Part shown: positions 21,051 to 31,733 of the stretch, in pieces
Layout: the number at the start of each line of letters is the position of its first letter
Position numbering within the stretch: position 1 is the stretch's first letter
Origin: Jacaranda mimosifolia
Taxonomy: Eukaryota; Streptophyta; Magnoliopsida; Lamiales; Bignoniaceae
Assembly (NCBI GenBank): GCA_018894105.1
Contig: CM032128.1
Coordinates: 21,123,001-21,187,000, forward strand
DNA length: 64,000 bases
Reading direction: 5' to 3'
Program-made: the position numbers and the translations under genes
Notes under the pieces: generated by a model
The model's database searches: none
The model's input: only the letters and a program-made list of their open reading frames with translations
Told to the model about the DNA's origin: nothing

Positions 21051-23168
21051 TGTTAGAATAGTGCCTCGCAGTTAATAAGATTGGCATGTGAACTATTTCA
21101 CTGGTGATACAATCTTAATTGAATGATATTCTTTATCAATGACTATCTTCATCTTATGCTTATGTTTCTTTACTAGCATTTGGTTGAAGCCCTTAGATCA
21201 CACAAGACTATAGGACTTGGTCACGTACTAGGTTTGTGATCATGGAATAAGTCTTACATGGCTATGATCTTAAATATCCCAAGTCATAAAATCATATGAC
21301 ATAAGGCATCTAAGATTCGGACAGACTTGCACTAATGATGCATTAATCCAAGGGTTAGATACTGCTCTATTCCATGAGCAAACCATATGAGATATTGGTG
21401 CATGTTAGTGGTTGCTTGTTAGAGAATAAGGCACTGGAGGCCTGCCCAGAGAACCTACTAGGTAGCCATTGTAGCAAGTCGGTAGTGGCAAGTTCTCCAG
21501 TTTACACTAGTACATATAATTAGTCATTTGACCTGATGATCCATTATAACCTTGTGTTTAGGTCTTCATACTTTGACTCATCCTTGGTCACCTAGCGGGC
21601 CATTCGACAATTTGGAAATAGAATTTTCCAAAGATGAGGTCTCTTTTTCCAAAGATGAGGTCATAAACCAGAATCGAACATTGAGAATAGATGCATAGTA
21701 TCGAGGTTATTAGGGAGCTGACTAATATCTTATCCTAGACCTCTTTCATGGAGATAGAAGACAGAAGGATCGCATTTGTATGGTATGCACAGAGCTAGAA
21801 TGATTTACCAAAAGTATTCATTCGACCAATTGTTGGGCTCCATGGGCCTAATGTTGGACATCGACCATGGAGATTGGGTACTCTTCAATTAATAGAGATT
21901 AGTTGAATTGAGTCAATTAGTTTAAAGGAATTTAAACTAATATGAATATTTGATATTCTAAAGTCACAAGAGTTGTGAACCCATGTCCAATGAACGGTAG
22001 AACCTAATGGGTCACACACAAAAGCCAATTGAAAATCCTACTTGATGAAGGGAATTTTCTAAGTGTTAGAAAGATTCCTAGTGACTGAAAATTGAGGTTT
22101 ACGTTTGATGCAATTTTTAGTCATTTTGGCTTGATCAATTTAATTGTTAAATTGATCTAATTAATTTAAGGAGTTAAATTAAGACCAATTAAATTAAGTT
22201 TAATTTAATTTGGTCCCACATGACTATCAATTGGTCAATTTAACTTAAAGAGTTAAGTTAGTTGACTTAAAAGTTAAGTCAAAGTTTAATTAAATTAAAA
22301 TGTTTAATTTAATTAAAGTGAAGAATAATTTTGAAGGAAAAATTCAAATGAAGAGTTCATTTGGTGTGGAATTAGAATTTATTTGGATGACATTTCATAA
22401 GATGAAATGAAAACTCCAAATGAAATTCAAATTCGTAAGAAATTCACATACAACTTGCAACTTGCTTGCAAGTTGGCATGATATGTGGCGCCCCCTCCTT
22501 GAGGATGGTGTAATGCCACCTTGGCATCACACCATCCTCCCTCTATATATAGATATAGATAGGGACGGCCAACACATGGTTTATGCAAGCATTAAGATCA
22601 AATTGTTAGATCCGAATTTCCCTCCAATTTTGTGATTCTCTCATGAGTTAAGACTTCACACCTTCTTTACCTCCCTCCTTCACTTTTCGGCCTTCATGAA
22701 CCTCTTTCTTTCTTCTTAGTTTTCCAGCTGAACTAGGAAGATAATGATTGTCCATTGGAGTGTGGGCTTTCAAATTAGAGGCAAGACATTTAGATTGCTT
22801 GTTTTTGGTGATCGTCTATTTCAGCAGTGACTTTCTGGATTCTGTTCGTTGCCTTGCTAGAATTATTTGGAGCTAATGTTTTTAATGGACATTCTCCAAG
22901 GATTTGGTGAAAATTTTGGTCCAGATTTGGCTCAAATCGGAGGTGATTTGCTGGGTCAAAAGTTGATCACACCTTGCTATGCCAGAAGTAGTATGCTTTC
23001 GGGAAAGAAAGCACATCTTCAAGTTTTGGTTGGATTTTGCTTCAGAAGTAATTATCTGACCCTGATCCATTTTATAGGCATGAATTTAGATCATTGGGAG
23101 GTGTAATTCAAGTTAGTTTTCAGTTTTTAAATGTTTCAAATTAGATCCTTGGCTTACACCGTCTTTCA
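21051..23168 (+). mobile_element. Solo copia LTR nested in the gypsy-type LTR
   Basis: Starts TGTTAGAATAGTGCCTCGC and ends GCTTACACCGTCTTTCA, the ends of this copia LTR family. Its interior follows the 41689 and 46728 LTRs: LTR landmarks, the TTTAAAGGAATTTAAACTAA block near 21930, and the palindrome plus TATA at 22501-22556. It is 2118 bases and no primer-binding site or gag follows. The flanking 5-mers (GTGCG, ATGCC) do not match well, so the target duplication has decayed or one end has been altered. Confidence 0.8.
22501..22556 (+). promoter_or_regulatory. LTR palindrome and TATA box, type I stem
   Basis: GAGGATGGTGTAATGCC (22501-22517) and GGCATCACACCATCCTC (22523-22539) form a 17-bp stem with one mismatch around a 5-base loop. 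Two bases on comes CTATATATAGATATAG (about 22542-22557), a good plant TATA region. The same arrangement occurs at 43248-43300 and 48311-48366. This is probably the U3 core promoter of the LTR; the start site would be about 30 bases downstream. Confidence 0.7.
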
Positions 23169-25488
23169 ATGCCACCTTATTAGACAGTGTTCGAGCCTAG
23201 GTCCTTAGGAAATCTTACGACCTACCTTAGCCACAAACGACTTCTTTTGAGCACTGGGGGGATTAGGCCATAGGGGCTTCGCGTTCAACCTTCAAGTCCA
23301 CTGCCGCCCGGTGAAGTGCCTCGCACACTCAGACCAAATTAGATCCAACTAATAGTAACGTTAGCAATAACAGTAAATCCAATCATTAATGTTGATCATC
23401 GTATTTAACTGCTAGCCCTAAAGATATTATTAAATAAAAATGAAACCATACAAGAACATATTTTCTTGTATCATGAAATAAAATAAGATAATTTTTGTGC
23501 GCAATGGAGCATAATTGTAGTGCAATGTAAGCTGAAAATAAGTCGCGAGCAAATTATAGTATATCATATATCCTTATGGGTTTTGAAACATAATATTATA
23601 TCGTATTTATAGGTTTAGGCACTCACATGCTCTGCATTCATCTGATCAATAATCTCCCAGGGCTAGCTTGAATAACCTGTTTAGTAGTGATACTAATTAA
23701 ACCAATTTCTTCTAATGAACGCTAACGAATGGCTTAAACTTTCATACTCATTCTGGAATACCATACAATGCTTTTATGATAAGTGATTATGCCTAGAACA
23801 ACCTAAATACATGAGTAATTCTTCCCAGACTCAATGTAACAAACCTTAATGGGAACCATACTTGTTACCCTCATCAGAACTATTCATAAGCTTGAGACTA
23901 TAATTTTGCAGTTGTACATATGTATAACTTTCAATAACTAAAATAAATAATATAAGGCTCGAAATTCTAATATTTGATTTTTTATTTTTCTAAATAATTT
24001 CAAGTTATTGTATCAAAATTTAAAAATAATTAAGGAACTTCAATTAGCATGGTAATAAATCTCTCAAGTTAAAAATAGTGCAAACCCAACATATGCTCAG
24101 GCAGTTAAGTTCGATGAATTTTAGAAAAATAACCACCGGGCCTAAGTTCATGATTTTTTTTTATTAATGTTACTAAAACATAAAATTTTCTTAATAAAAT
24201 TTATCACTTTAAAATACTATAATTTAGATGGGTACAAAAACTTTAAACTGAACTCACATAGACTCGCCACTCAGCTTGGCAGAGTATATTTTTGAATTTT
24301 TATAAAATTTAAAAATGATAGTTAAGACCTAAAATTTTGTCATAATGTTTTAGACACATTAAAGTTTACTGAAATTTTTTTTGAAGCAAAATTAATAAAA
24401 TTTGGCCCACGAATTAGTGTAGAACTTTTAATCCTAGAATTTGAAAATCAAAACTCTAGCAGCAACAATTATTAACTAAGGAAATATAATATTCATACGA
24501 GTATTATGACATATAATTTAAAAAAAAATTATATTTAAATAAAACATTTTTATGCACAAAATACTTCATCAAAATCATTTTGCCCACTTTTCCAAACAAA
24601 ATTGTTGCTTACATGGCTAAAGTTTAGCACCAGGACATGGTTTCTCTCACTCTCGGTTTTCTCTATCTTTCCTTTTTTTTTTTTTTTTTTTATAACTCTA
24701 ATTGAAACCATTAACAACCATATGATCTTCTAAGTTTCCTGCATTAGAATTCATGTGTTTAAGTGATAGCACTGTGCACACACACCAACGAAAATCTATG
24801 AAAAGAGATAATAAGCTGTTGACCCACTATTTCATCAAACAAGTTCACCTCCCATGGTAAGCATTAATTTAAGATTCATTATCAATAATTAAGATTGTAA
24901 CAAAAATTCCCTAACTAATAGAGTTACCTAATGTATCAATATTTTCGTGTGATTCTGTCTCCATTTTCCTTCTTTTTTTTTTCCTTCACCAATTCTGTCG
25001 TTCCCTGTTTTTCCTTTTCTCTTTATTTTTTTTTGTAGTACTTTATGGATAGGGTTTTGGTTTGAAGTATTATATATATAAAAGAAATGATTTAATTCAA
25101 GAAGTACTCTAATTATATTCCCTCTAGAACTATGATTATACTTACTATAATTCTAATTATATAAGAATAACAACTCCTATAACTAATGACTCATACTCCT
25201 AGTAATATTATGAATTGATCAAGAAAAGTAAAATTTACCATAAACAAAGACCATTGTTTTATATTTAAAATAAATTCAAGATCAACATAATAGTTATCGT
25301 TCTTTGATTAGGAGGGAATTTAATTTTTCTTCTTTTATTTTTCTAATTGACAAATTTTCTTTTAATGTACATATTTTTAAAAGAATGGTATTTTATGCCT
25401 TTCTATGTCCTAATTGGTAAACTAAATAAAATAAATTTCATATAGTAAAGTAATCAATTAAATATGATACGAAATTCTTGGGAATGAC
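23169..25488 (-). other. Right part of the minus-strand gypsy-type LTR, no gene
   Basis: It holds no gene. It includes a GC-richer block (23215-23340), AT-rich DNA, a 22-base T run (24669-24690) and polypyrimidine stretches near 24970-25030. The sequence AGTTCGATGAATTTTAG near 24108 and its surroundings have the look of LTR DNA only. Confidence 0.5.
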
Positions 25489-25655
25489 ATCATGCTCTGG
25501 GCCTCTTTTGGAAGATAGAAGACAGAAGGACCGTATTTGCATGGTAAATGTAAGATATAATGGTTCATAGTGATATGATTCATTCATCCAATTAGGTGGG
25601 CTTCATGGGCTTGTTACTAGACATCGACTATGGAGATTGTGTGATTTTTAATTAA

Positions 25656-25887
25656 TAGAGATTAATTTAAAGAGTTATTAGTTTGAAGGAGTTTAAACTA
25701 ATGTGAATATTTCAATATTCTAAATATCACAATGAGTTGTGAGCCAATGTCCAATGAATGGATGAACCTAGTAGAGATTAATTTAAAGAGTTATTAGTTT
25801 GAAGGAGTTTAAACTAATGTGAATATTTCAATATTCTAAATATCACAATGAATTGTGAGCCAATGTCCAATGAATGGATGAACCTAG
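25656..25887 (+). repeat. 116-bp tandem duplication in Copia-1 3' LTR
   Basis: 25656-25771 and 25772-25887 are near-identical (one visible change, GAGTTGTG to GAATTGTG). Both start TAGAGATTAATTTAAAGAG and end GATGAACCTAG. Other LTR copies, including the 5' LTR at 137-245, have one copy, so this arose after Copia-1 inserted. Confidence 0.92.
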
Positions 25888-26276
25888 AGGTGTTTGGCTA
25901 AGCTTATTTAAAAGGTCTTACCAGCTCCTACATCCTACATCTTATAAGATGTTTTTAGAGCTTATAAGATGTTAGATCTTTTTTTGAAAATAAGTTCTAA
26001 AAGTGTTTGGATAAAATAAGATCTTGGAGCTTATAAGATGTTAGTAATAACAATTTTGTAATTAAAATAATTAAATTAAGAGAGCGTGTTAAAATATCCA
26101 AAAGAAGTTAGGAATTCCTTACTTTTTTAAAAAGAACTTATAAGCTCTTAATATTTTATTTTAGTAGCTTATAAGTTCCTTTTAAATAAAATTATCAAAC
26201 ACTTTGTAATATCTTGTAGCTCTCAAACATCTTATAAGATGCTTTGAAGAGCTTATAAGCTCACCCAAACACCCTC
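25887..26276. mobile_element. MITE-like element in Copia-1 3' LTR
   Basis: Ends GAGGTGTTTGGCTAAGCTTA and, reversed, GAGGGTGTTTGGGTGAGCTTA form an imperfect terminal inverted repeat. The interior is packed with ATCTTATAAGATG palindromes. Other LTR copies read straight across this site (ACCTAATGGGT), so it is an insertion. It belongs with 4981-5330 and the split copy around 8270/11650. Similar GTGTTTGG...CTTATAAGC elements are widespread in plants; the superfamily is uncertain because the target duplication is unclear. Confidence 0.75.
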
Positions 26277-26705
26277 ATAACGGGTTACATACGAAAGCTT
26301 AGGGAAACTTTTATTTGATAGGAGGAATTTTCTAAGGCATACTAGGTGTGTTTGGAGAGAAAACGGTTGACTATTTAATTGGTAAATTTGGCTTGACTAA
26401 TTTAAGTGTTAAATTAATCAAAATAATTTAAGAAGTTAAATTAGGCCAATTAAATTAAGGTGTTAACTTAATTTGTTCCATATGACAATTAATTAAGTCA
26501 AGTTAAGGGGTTAAGTTAACTCTAATTAACTTAAGGAGTTAAGTTAAATTAATTAAATTAAAGAGTTGATTTAATTAAATTGAGAATTTAAATTTTGGAG
26601 GGAAATCAAGTGGAAGAGCCCATTTGAATTTAAGTTAATTAGCATTTCATTTCATAAGATGAAATGCAAATGCACACATAAGTTTGCAAGTTGGCCAACA
26701 TGCAT

Positions 26706-26746
26706 GGAGGGTGTGATGGAAGCATACAGGAGCTTCCATCACCTCC
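26706..26746. promoter_or_regulatory. LTR palindrome, type II stem (3' LTR)
   Basis: TGATGGAAGC (26714-26723) and GCTTCCATCA (26732-26741) pair perfectly, as at 681-720 in the 5' LTR. The loop sequence differs slightly (ATACAGGA against ATCCAAGA) while the stem is unchanged. Confidence 0.65.
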
Positions 26747-27349
26747 TATGAATATTCCATGTGGCTGGCCACTTGTGCTAGTTGGTAATCCTCACATTTT
26801 CCCTCCAAAAAGTGTGATATAATTCATGTGTTGAATGATCACACCAAAATTCTCTCTTCCTTCTCCTGTCCAAAAATCCCTTATCCTATCATCACTATCA
26901 TCCTCTCTTATCTAGAAAAAGTGAGGTTGATTGAGAGCTTATCCTAGGTGTGTGGACTTTACATTAGAGGTTCCATACTTGGGGAACTTAGAAGTTCATT
27001 GGTGAACTATTTTGTGACTGATTTCGGTGGATCCTTTGGTGATCTACAAGCTGAGTTTTTCAGTGACTTTTGGTCATAAGCTTGCTATTCCAGAGGTGAT
27101 TTGGTGTGACAAATTTTCTAGGAGCATTGGAAAGAGAGCAATTTGATCCAACCGTTAGGGCTTGTAGATCATCCATTGGAGGAGTCCTTGGAGTGATCTA
27201 GTTGAATCCTTTGTTTTCATTAACAAAGGTAAATTTTCTACCCTCTAATCCTCATTTAGTGCATGGTTTTGATCTTGGGATGAGATGATTGGTTTTATTT
27301 TTGCCTATTTTGGTTTTATATTTTGATGTCAATCCATCTCCATCTTTCA

Positions 27350-29072
27350 GAAAGAGGTAGAAGAAGTTATTGGAGAGAGAAAGTTGTTGGAGGGAATCTA
27401 GTGGGTGGTTTCTCTCAACACATGAGATCACCACATGAATGGAGGAAAAATGCAGCCAGAAAAAATGGCATAAGTGGCCGGCGAAGTGGGGGAAAGGAGG
27501 TGTATTTATAGTGACAGGTAGAAGCCTATGGAAGCTTCTATCACACACTTCTCACTTGGCCACCTAAGATGCTAATTGGCTAGTCAAGTTGCATTTTTAA
27601 TTTCTTAAAATAAAAATGCCAACTCACTAATATTAAATGGATTCCTTCATTTAATTTTTTTCTCTAAAATTAGATTCCCAAATTAATTAAATTGACTCCT
27701 TAATTCAATTAGGTTAACTTTAACTCCTTAAGTTAATTGAATCAACTTAACTCTTTAAGTTGACTTTAACTACTTAAATTACCACATGGCATCAGTTAAA
27801 TTAACTCCTTAGTTTAATTGGCCTAATTTAACTATTTAAATTATTTTGATTAAATTAATTACACCAATTGTGACCAATTAATAATTAGTCAACTAGTTCT
27901 CCCTCTCCAATAAACTTGATCACTTTAATTATCCAACTTCTTCGATAATTTCTTCAATCAAGTGAGAGTGTTTTAGGATTTTGTGTGTGATCCTTTGGTT
28001 CACCAATTAATTAGACATGAGCTCACAACTCTTTGTGATTTATTGAATACCGAATATTTTAATTAGTCTAAACTCTTTTAAACTAATTACTCTATCAGTT
28101 AATCTTTATTAATTAAGAGTACCCAATCTCCATAGTCGATATCTAGCACATGCCTATGGAGCCCAACCAATTGGATGAATTAATTGAGAGTGAACCATTA
28201 TTGCTTATGATTGCCGTGTGAATACAATCCTTTTGTTTTCTATCTCTCGAAAGAAGCCTAGGGCAAGATATTTACTGGCTCCCTAATAGCCTCGATAACT
28301 ATGTACCTATTCTTGATGTTCGATTCCACATTATGACCTCAACTTTAGAAAACTCCTTTTTCAAATTGTCATATCACGTTGCGCAAAGATTTCTTAGAAT
28401 CAATCATCTTAAAATACATAGGAGACAACACATTCTTCACAGACGGGTGAAACTGATCCCATCTTGGAACTCACCAACCACCATACTTAGGTAGCTTGTG
28501 CCCAAACTAATCCCCGGGCGACCCACTACATTGTCAAAGAAAAATCAAAGCACAAGGACCTAAATACAAGATTACTGTGGAACCTCAAGTCAAAGGACTA
28601 ATTATATGCACTATCGTAAGTTAGAGAATTTGCCACTACCGACATGTCACTATGGCTACTTTGTAGATTCTCTAAGTGAGTCTTCAGTGAACTTGTTCTC
28701 CAACAAGCACATATTAATATACATCCATGTCTAACATAGATTGCCCATGAAACGAGGCAATATCCAATTCCTTGGAATATGCATCGTTAGTACAAATCTA
28801 TTCGAATCGTAGATGCCTTATCTCATAGGATTCTATGACTTGGAATATTTAAAATCATGAACTTGGAGACTTGTTTCATGATCACCATCATATGCATGAC
28901 CAAGTGTTATAGTCTTTTATGATTTAGGGGCCCCGACCAAATACATGTGAAGAAATCTTAAATGCATAAGATGAAGATGGCCATTTTAGCGAATATCATT
29001 AATTAAGATTGTATCACAAGTAGAGTAATTTTACACGCCAATCTAATTGGCTTGCGAGGCACTATTCCAACA
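27350..29072 (-). mobile_element. Minus-strand copia LTR remnant (LTR-X)
   Basis: Read on the minus strand from 29072 it starts TGTTGGAATAGTGCCTCGC and follows the LTR family through the TAACTCCTTAAGTT block (27690-27850, reversed) and a TATA region (27503-27510). It stops abruptly at 27350, exactly where Copia-1 ends, so Copia-1 most likely inserted into it. The missing 3' part should then be found left of Copia-1, outside this window. No minus-strand gag-pol adjoins 29072. Confidence 0.82.
27503..27542 (-). promoter_or_regulatory. TATA box and palindrome of LTR-X, type III stem
   Basis: On the minus strand, GATAGAAGCTTCCATAGG (stem AGAAGC/GCTTCT and neighbours, 27517-27542) is followed within about 12 bases by CACTATAAATACACC, a strong TATA box. 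The stem differs in sequence from types I and II but occupies the same place. Confidence 0.65.
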
Positions 29073-29350
29073 CATAGTGGGCAAACTTATTAGGTTTTTG
29101 GTATCGATTGCTATTCTTTCATCAAAAATATTCTAAGTGAAAAGAGATTCTCATTCTTTCCTCCTATGATAAGTATCTACTTTGAGGAAAATCTGGTCAC
29201 ACTGGCACATAGAAAAATTCTCAGGGTACTTTTTTAGTTGTTAGACTTAGTTTGACACCTCATTCCATTCATCTTTCCTAATAAAATGATAACTCCTGCT
29301 ATGTTGGTCTCAAACTCTCTCCAAACGGTTGTGCATCCAAGCATGGTTAT
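29073..29350. other. Unassigned spacer before hAT-like element
   Basis: No gene is seen. It probably continues the decayed minus-strand gypsy sequence of 30563-31733, because the hAT-like element separates the two. Its last 8 bases (29343-29350) are the left target duplication of that element. Confidence 0.3.
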
Positions 29351-30554
29351 TGGAGATGTCAAGATGGGTTGGGTTGATCAGCTCGAACTAGCTCGGTCCA
29401 TGAAAAAAATGACCCAACTCGGCTCATTTATCCTTAATATGGGATGGGATAGACCAGCTCACATAACAGCCCATCCAGAGCTGCAATTTTGGAGCTCGAG
29501 ACCGGCTTGGCTTGTTGATCGTGAAGGATCGCGGCTGAGCCCAACTTAAAGGCTAAGCGGGCTAGTTATGGGTTGGCCTAATTAGCCCCGCAATATTTTT
29601 TTAATTTAAATTATAAATTATTATTAAAAAAATAAGAATTTATAATTTATAATTTTTAAATTATAAATTATAAATTATTATTTATAAAAATTAAGAATTT
29701 AAAATTTTAAATTTATAAGAATTTGTAATCTTTATATTATAAATTATAAATTTATAAGAATTTGTAATCTTTGAATTATTTATAATAGAAATTATAAATT
29801 AGAATTTAATAGTCGTTGGGCAATGACTACTTTTCCTCCAGCTTGATGCCTGGAATCCAGGCTCCAACGGTCATGGTGACCGTTGGGAAACTAAGCCAAA
29901 TTGCATTTGGCAATTTCATATTTTTTTAAAATAACAAATGACCTAATGGAAATGTGCAATTGATTTTACTATCTAGTGCAACTTCTCTCAAATCTCTCAA
30001 GTCTCAAATATTCCAAAATTTTATTTCTTACTCTAAAATTTCTCAATTTCTCTCAAATCTATTAATTTATAAATAAATTATATATTTTATTTGTTTTATA
30101 TATTAGTATATATATTTAAATTTTTCGTGCAAGTAGTGTAGTGAGCCTTGAATAGAAGTGTTGCAATTTGTGACTTCATGGAGCCATGAATAGAGGTGTA
30201 TCAAATTGCGACTTCTTAATTGTTATTACTTCTTTTATGCCTTAAGTATTGTAAAATATTAAGCATCACATAAATATAAATTAGGTCTTTGAGAAAAGTA
30301 TAAAGGTATAAATAAATATTAAGAATCACATAAATATAAAAACTTAGAATTTTCAAATTTATTTTATTTTATTTTAAAAAAAAGCTCATGGTCGGCCTAC
30401 CTATTCGGTAGATTGGTTTTAAGCCTGACTGGCTTTTCAAAATTTTGGACCGTCTTGGTTTGGCCTGCGTGCTGGTCCATATCGAACCATAACTGCCCAA
30501 AATCAGCAATCAGGTGGGCCGGGCTGACTCAGCCGGGCTGATTTGTCATCCCTA
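29351..30554. mobile_element. Non-autonomous hAT-like element, 1.2 kb
   Basis: Ends are TGGAGATGTCAAGATGGGTT and, reversed, TAGGGATGACAAATCAGCCC, an imperfect inverted repeat of the style of plant hAT elements (TAGGGATGWCAA). The 8-bp flanks ATGGTTAT (29343-29350) and ATGGCTAT (30555-30562) match at 7 positions; 8 bp is the hAT target size. Subterminal parts are GC-rich with repeated GGCCGGGC/AGCTCGG words; the middle (29580-29810) is AT-rich with repeated AATTTATAAT words. There is no transposase. Confidence 0.78.
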
Positions 30555-30562
30555 ATGGCTAT

Positions 30563-31733
30563 GTTTGCAGAGTACCTGGATAGAGTTGTCACTTTCTCAT
30601 TGTGGATGATGGGTTGGTGACACTTCTCCACTTTCTCTTTGTGAACATTATAGTTGGGGTGATGACAAAGAAAATACTCATTATGTTGTGGTTCATGTGA
30701 TTTTATGTCAAGTTGTGATGGTCTTAGAATGGTGCAGGATAGTGTTGTGCTATGTTTTATTGCTTGAGGAGCTCTTGTAGCTTAAGAAGTTCAACATTTG
30801 CCTCTTTTTCAATAATTTGGCGGAGCTGGGTACTGAAAAGTGCTACCATTTGTTCTAGTAGGATACTGGGCCTAGAGATATCTTTGTTTTGAGGGGATGG
30901 GCTATGAACATGATTTTCTATCATGGAAGTGATTTGCCTTGTGTTTTCACCATATTTCTAGTTACAAATTTAGAACGCCAACTTAGATATGCAGATAATA
31001 GGGAATATTTGGTGAGGATCATAGATTTATAGTGTGCTTATCAACTATCCGAGGTCAATGCTCAAGCTGAAGAGCATTGGGTCAAATCTACAATTAAAGG
31101 AAGCATATAAGACTTGCTGAAGTCACCCTTGACTAAGACCCTTTGATACTTAAGTCAAAGTAATCCTTGAGAAAATAAGAAGATCATAACATAGCCAAAA
31201 GAATTAAGGTAAAGATTGCATATATTTAGTTAATCATGGAGGTGGTATTTATAGACATGGATGTCGGGGTTCAAAATTACTATACAATCCCTATGAAATT
31301 TGTAACACCTATTGCAATTATAAGGTTACCTTAGATTATTTTGGCCAAGTGTGTGTTCAAATGTCTTTCCACCGCCCAAAATATTTACAGAAGTCCCATT
31401 TTTTGCCAAAAAGTGATTGCCTAAGTAGTTTCAATGTGGAGGACAGGCTGATGGTTGTAATAGTTCTATAGGAAGGTGGTTGTTAGAAAGCCTACCACGC
31501 ATTTAATGCGGCTGCCCAAGCCAAGTGGTCGAGAATCGAGCTCTAATAAAGGGGAATCAACCTGATGGCGATCAATCCCACATAATAGTGGGTATGATTG
31601 TTGACACTAAATAATTTGTATTGTCGATCGACCTGAAGACGATTGACCTGCCTAATGCATTACTTGGTTCCTGAATTGATTATCAAGCCTATGATCAATT
31701 CCTTAGGACTAGCTTAATTTATCTGGGTCCACA
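30563..31733 (-). mobile_element. Ty3/gypsy LTR and gag remnant (Tat/Retand-like), minus strand
   Basis: On the minus strand a putative LTR starts TGTGGACCCAGATAAATTAA (31733). It has a TATA box (TCTATAAATACC near 31250) and then ACTTAAGTATCAAAGGGTCT and TGTAGATTTGACCC. These match in order the LTR landmarks of plant Tat/Retand-type elements (ACTTAAGCATCGGAGTGTCT, then TGTAGATTCGACCC before the primer site). Further on, a decayed frame near 30900-30800 resembles gag. The primer site is degenerate. The family call rests on remembered consensus motifs, hence moderate confidence. Confidence 0.45.

Larger units (their letters stand above)
20353..25489 (-). mobile_element. Solo LTR, Ty3/gypsy-type, minus strand, itself interrupted
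   Basis: The ends are TGTAACTCCC (20353) and GGGAATGACA (25489), inverse with two mismatches and of TG...CA form. The 5-bp duplication TCATG flanks it (20348-20352, 25490-25494). Read on the minus strand it starts TGTCATTCCCAAGAATTTCG, which resembles the start of the solo LTR at 8327 (TGTAACACCCCTAGAATTCG). Near 20750 the minus strand shows ATTCACTAAGTCC, matching a landmark of that LTR near 11140. Without the nested copia LTR it is about 3.0 kb, close to 3.19 kb at 8327. No internal genes are present. Confidence 0.75.
25490..27349 (+). mobile_element. Copia-1 3' LTR, right part
   Basis: Resumes the LTR broken at 20352 and carries it to CATCTTTCA at 27349, the same end as the 5' LTR (13895). 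It includes a 116-bp tandem duplication and a MITE, which explain its extra length: the two 3' LTR parts minus these insertions give about 2.1 kb, as in the other copies. The next five bases, GAAAG (27350-27354), should be the right-hand target duplication of Copia-1. Confidence 0.88.

Noticed and set aside
23497..23501. GTGCG as the right-hand target duplication of the solo copia LTR starting at 21051
   Set aside because: Matches the left 5-mer (21046-21050), but the LTR-like end CTTTCA is at 23168 and no LTR end precedes 23497; a chance match is likely.
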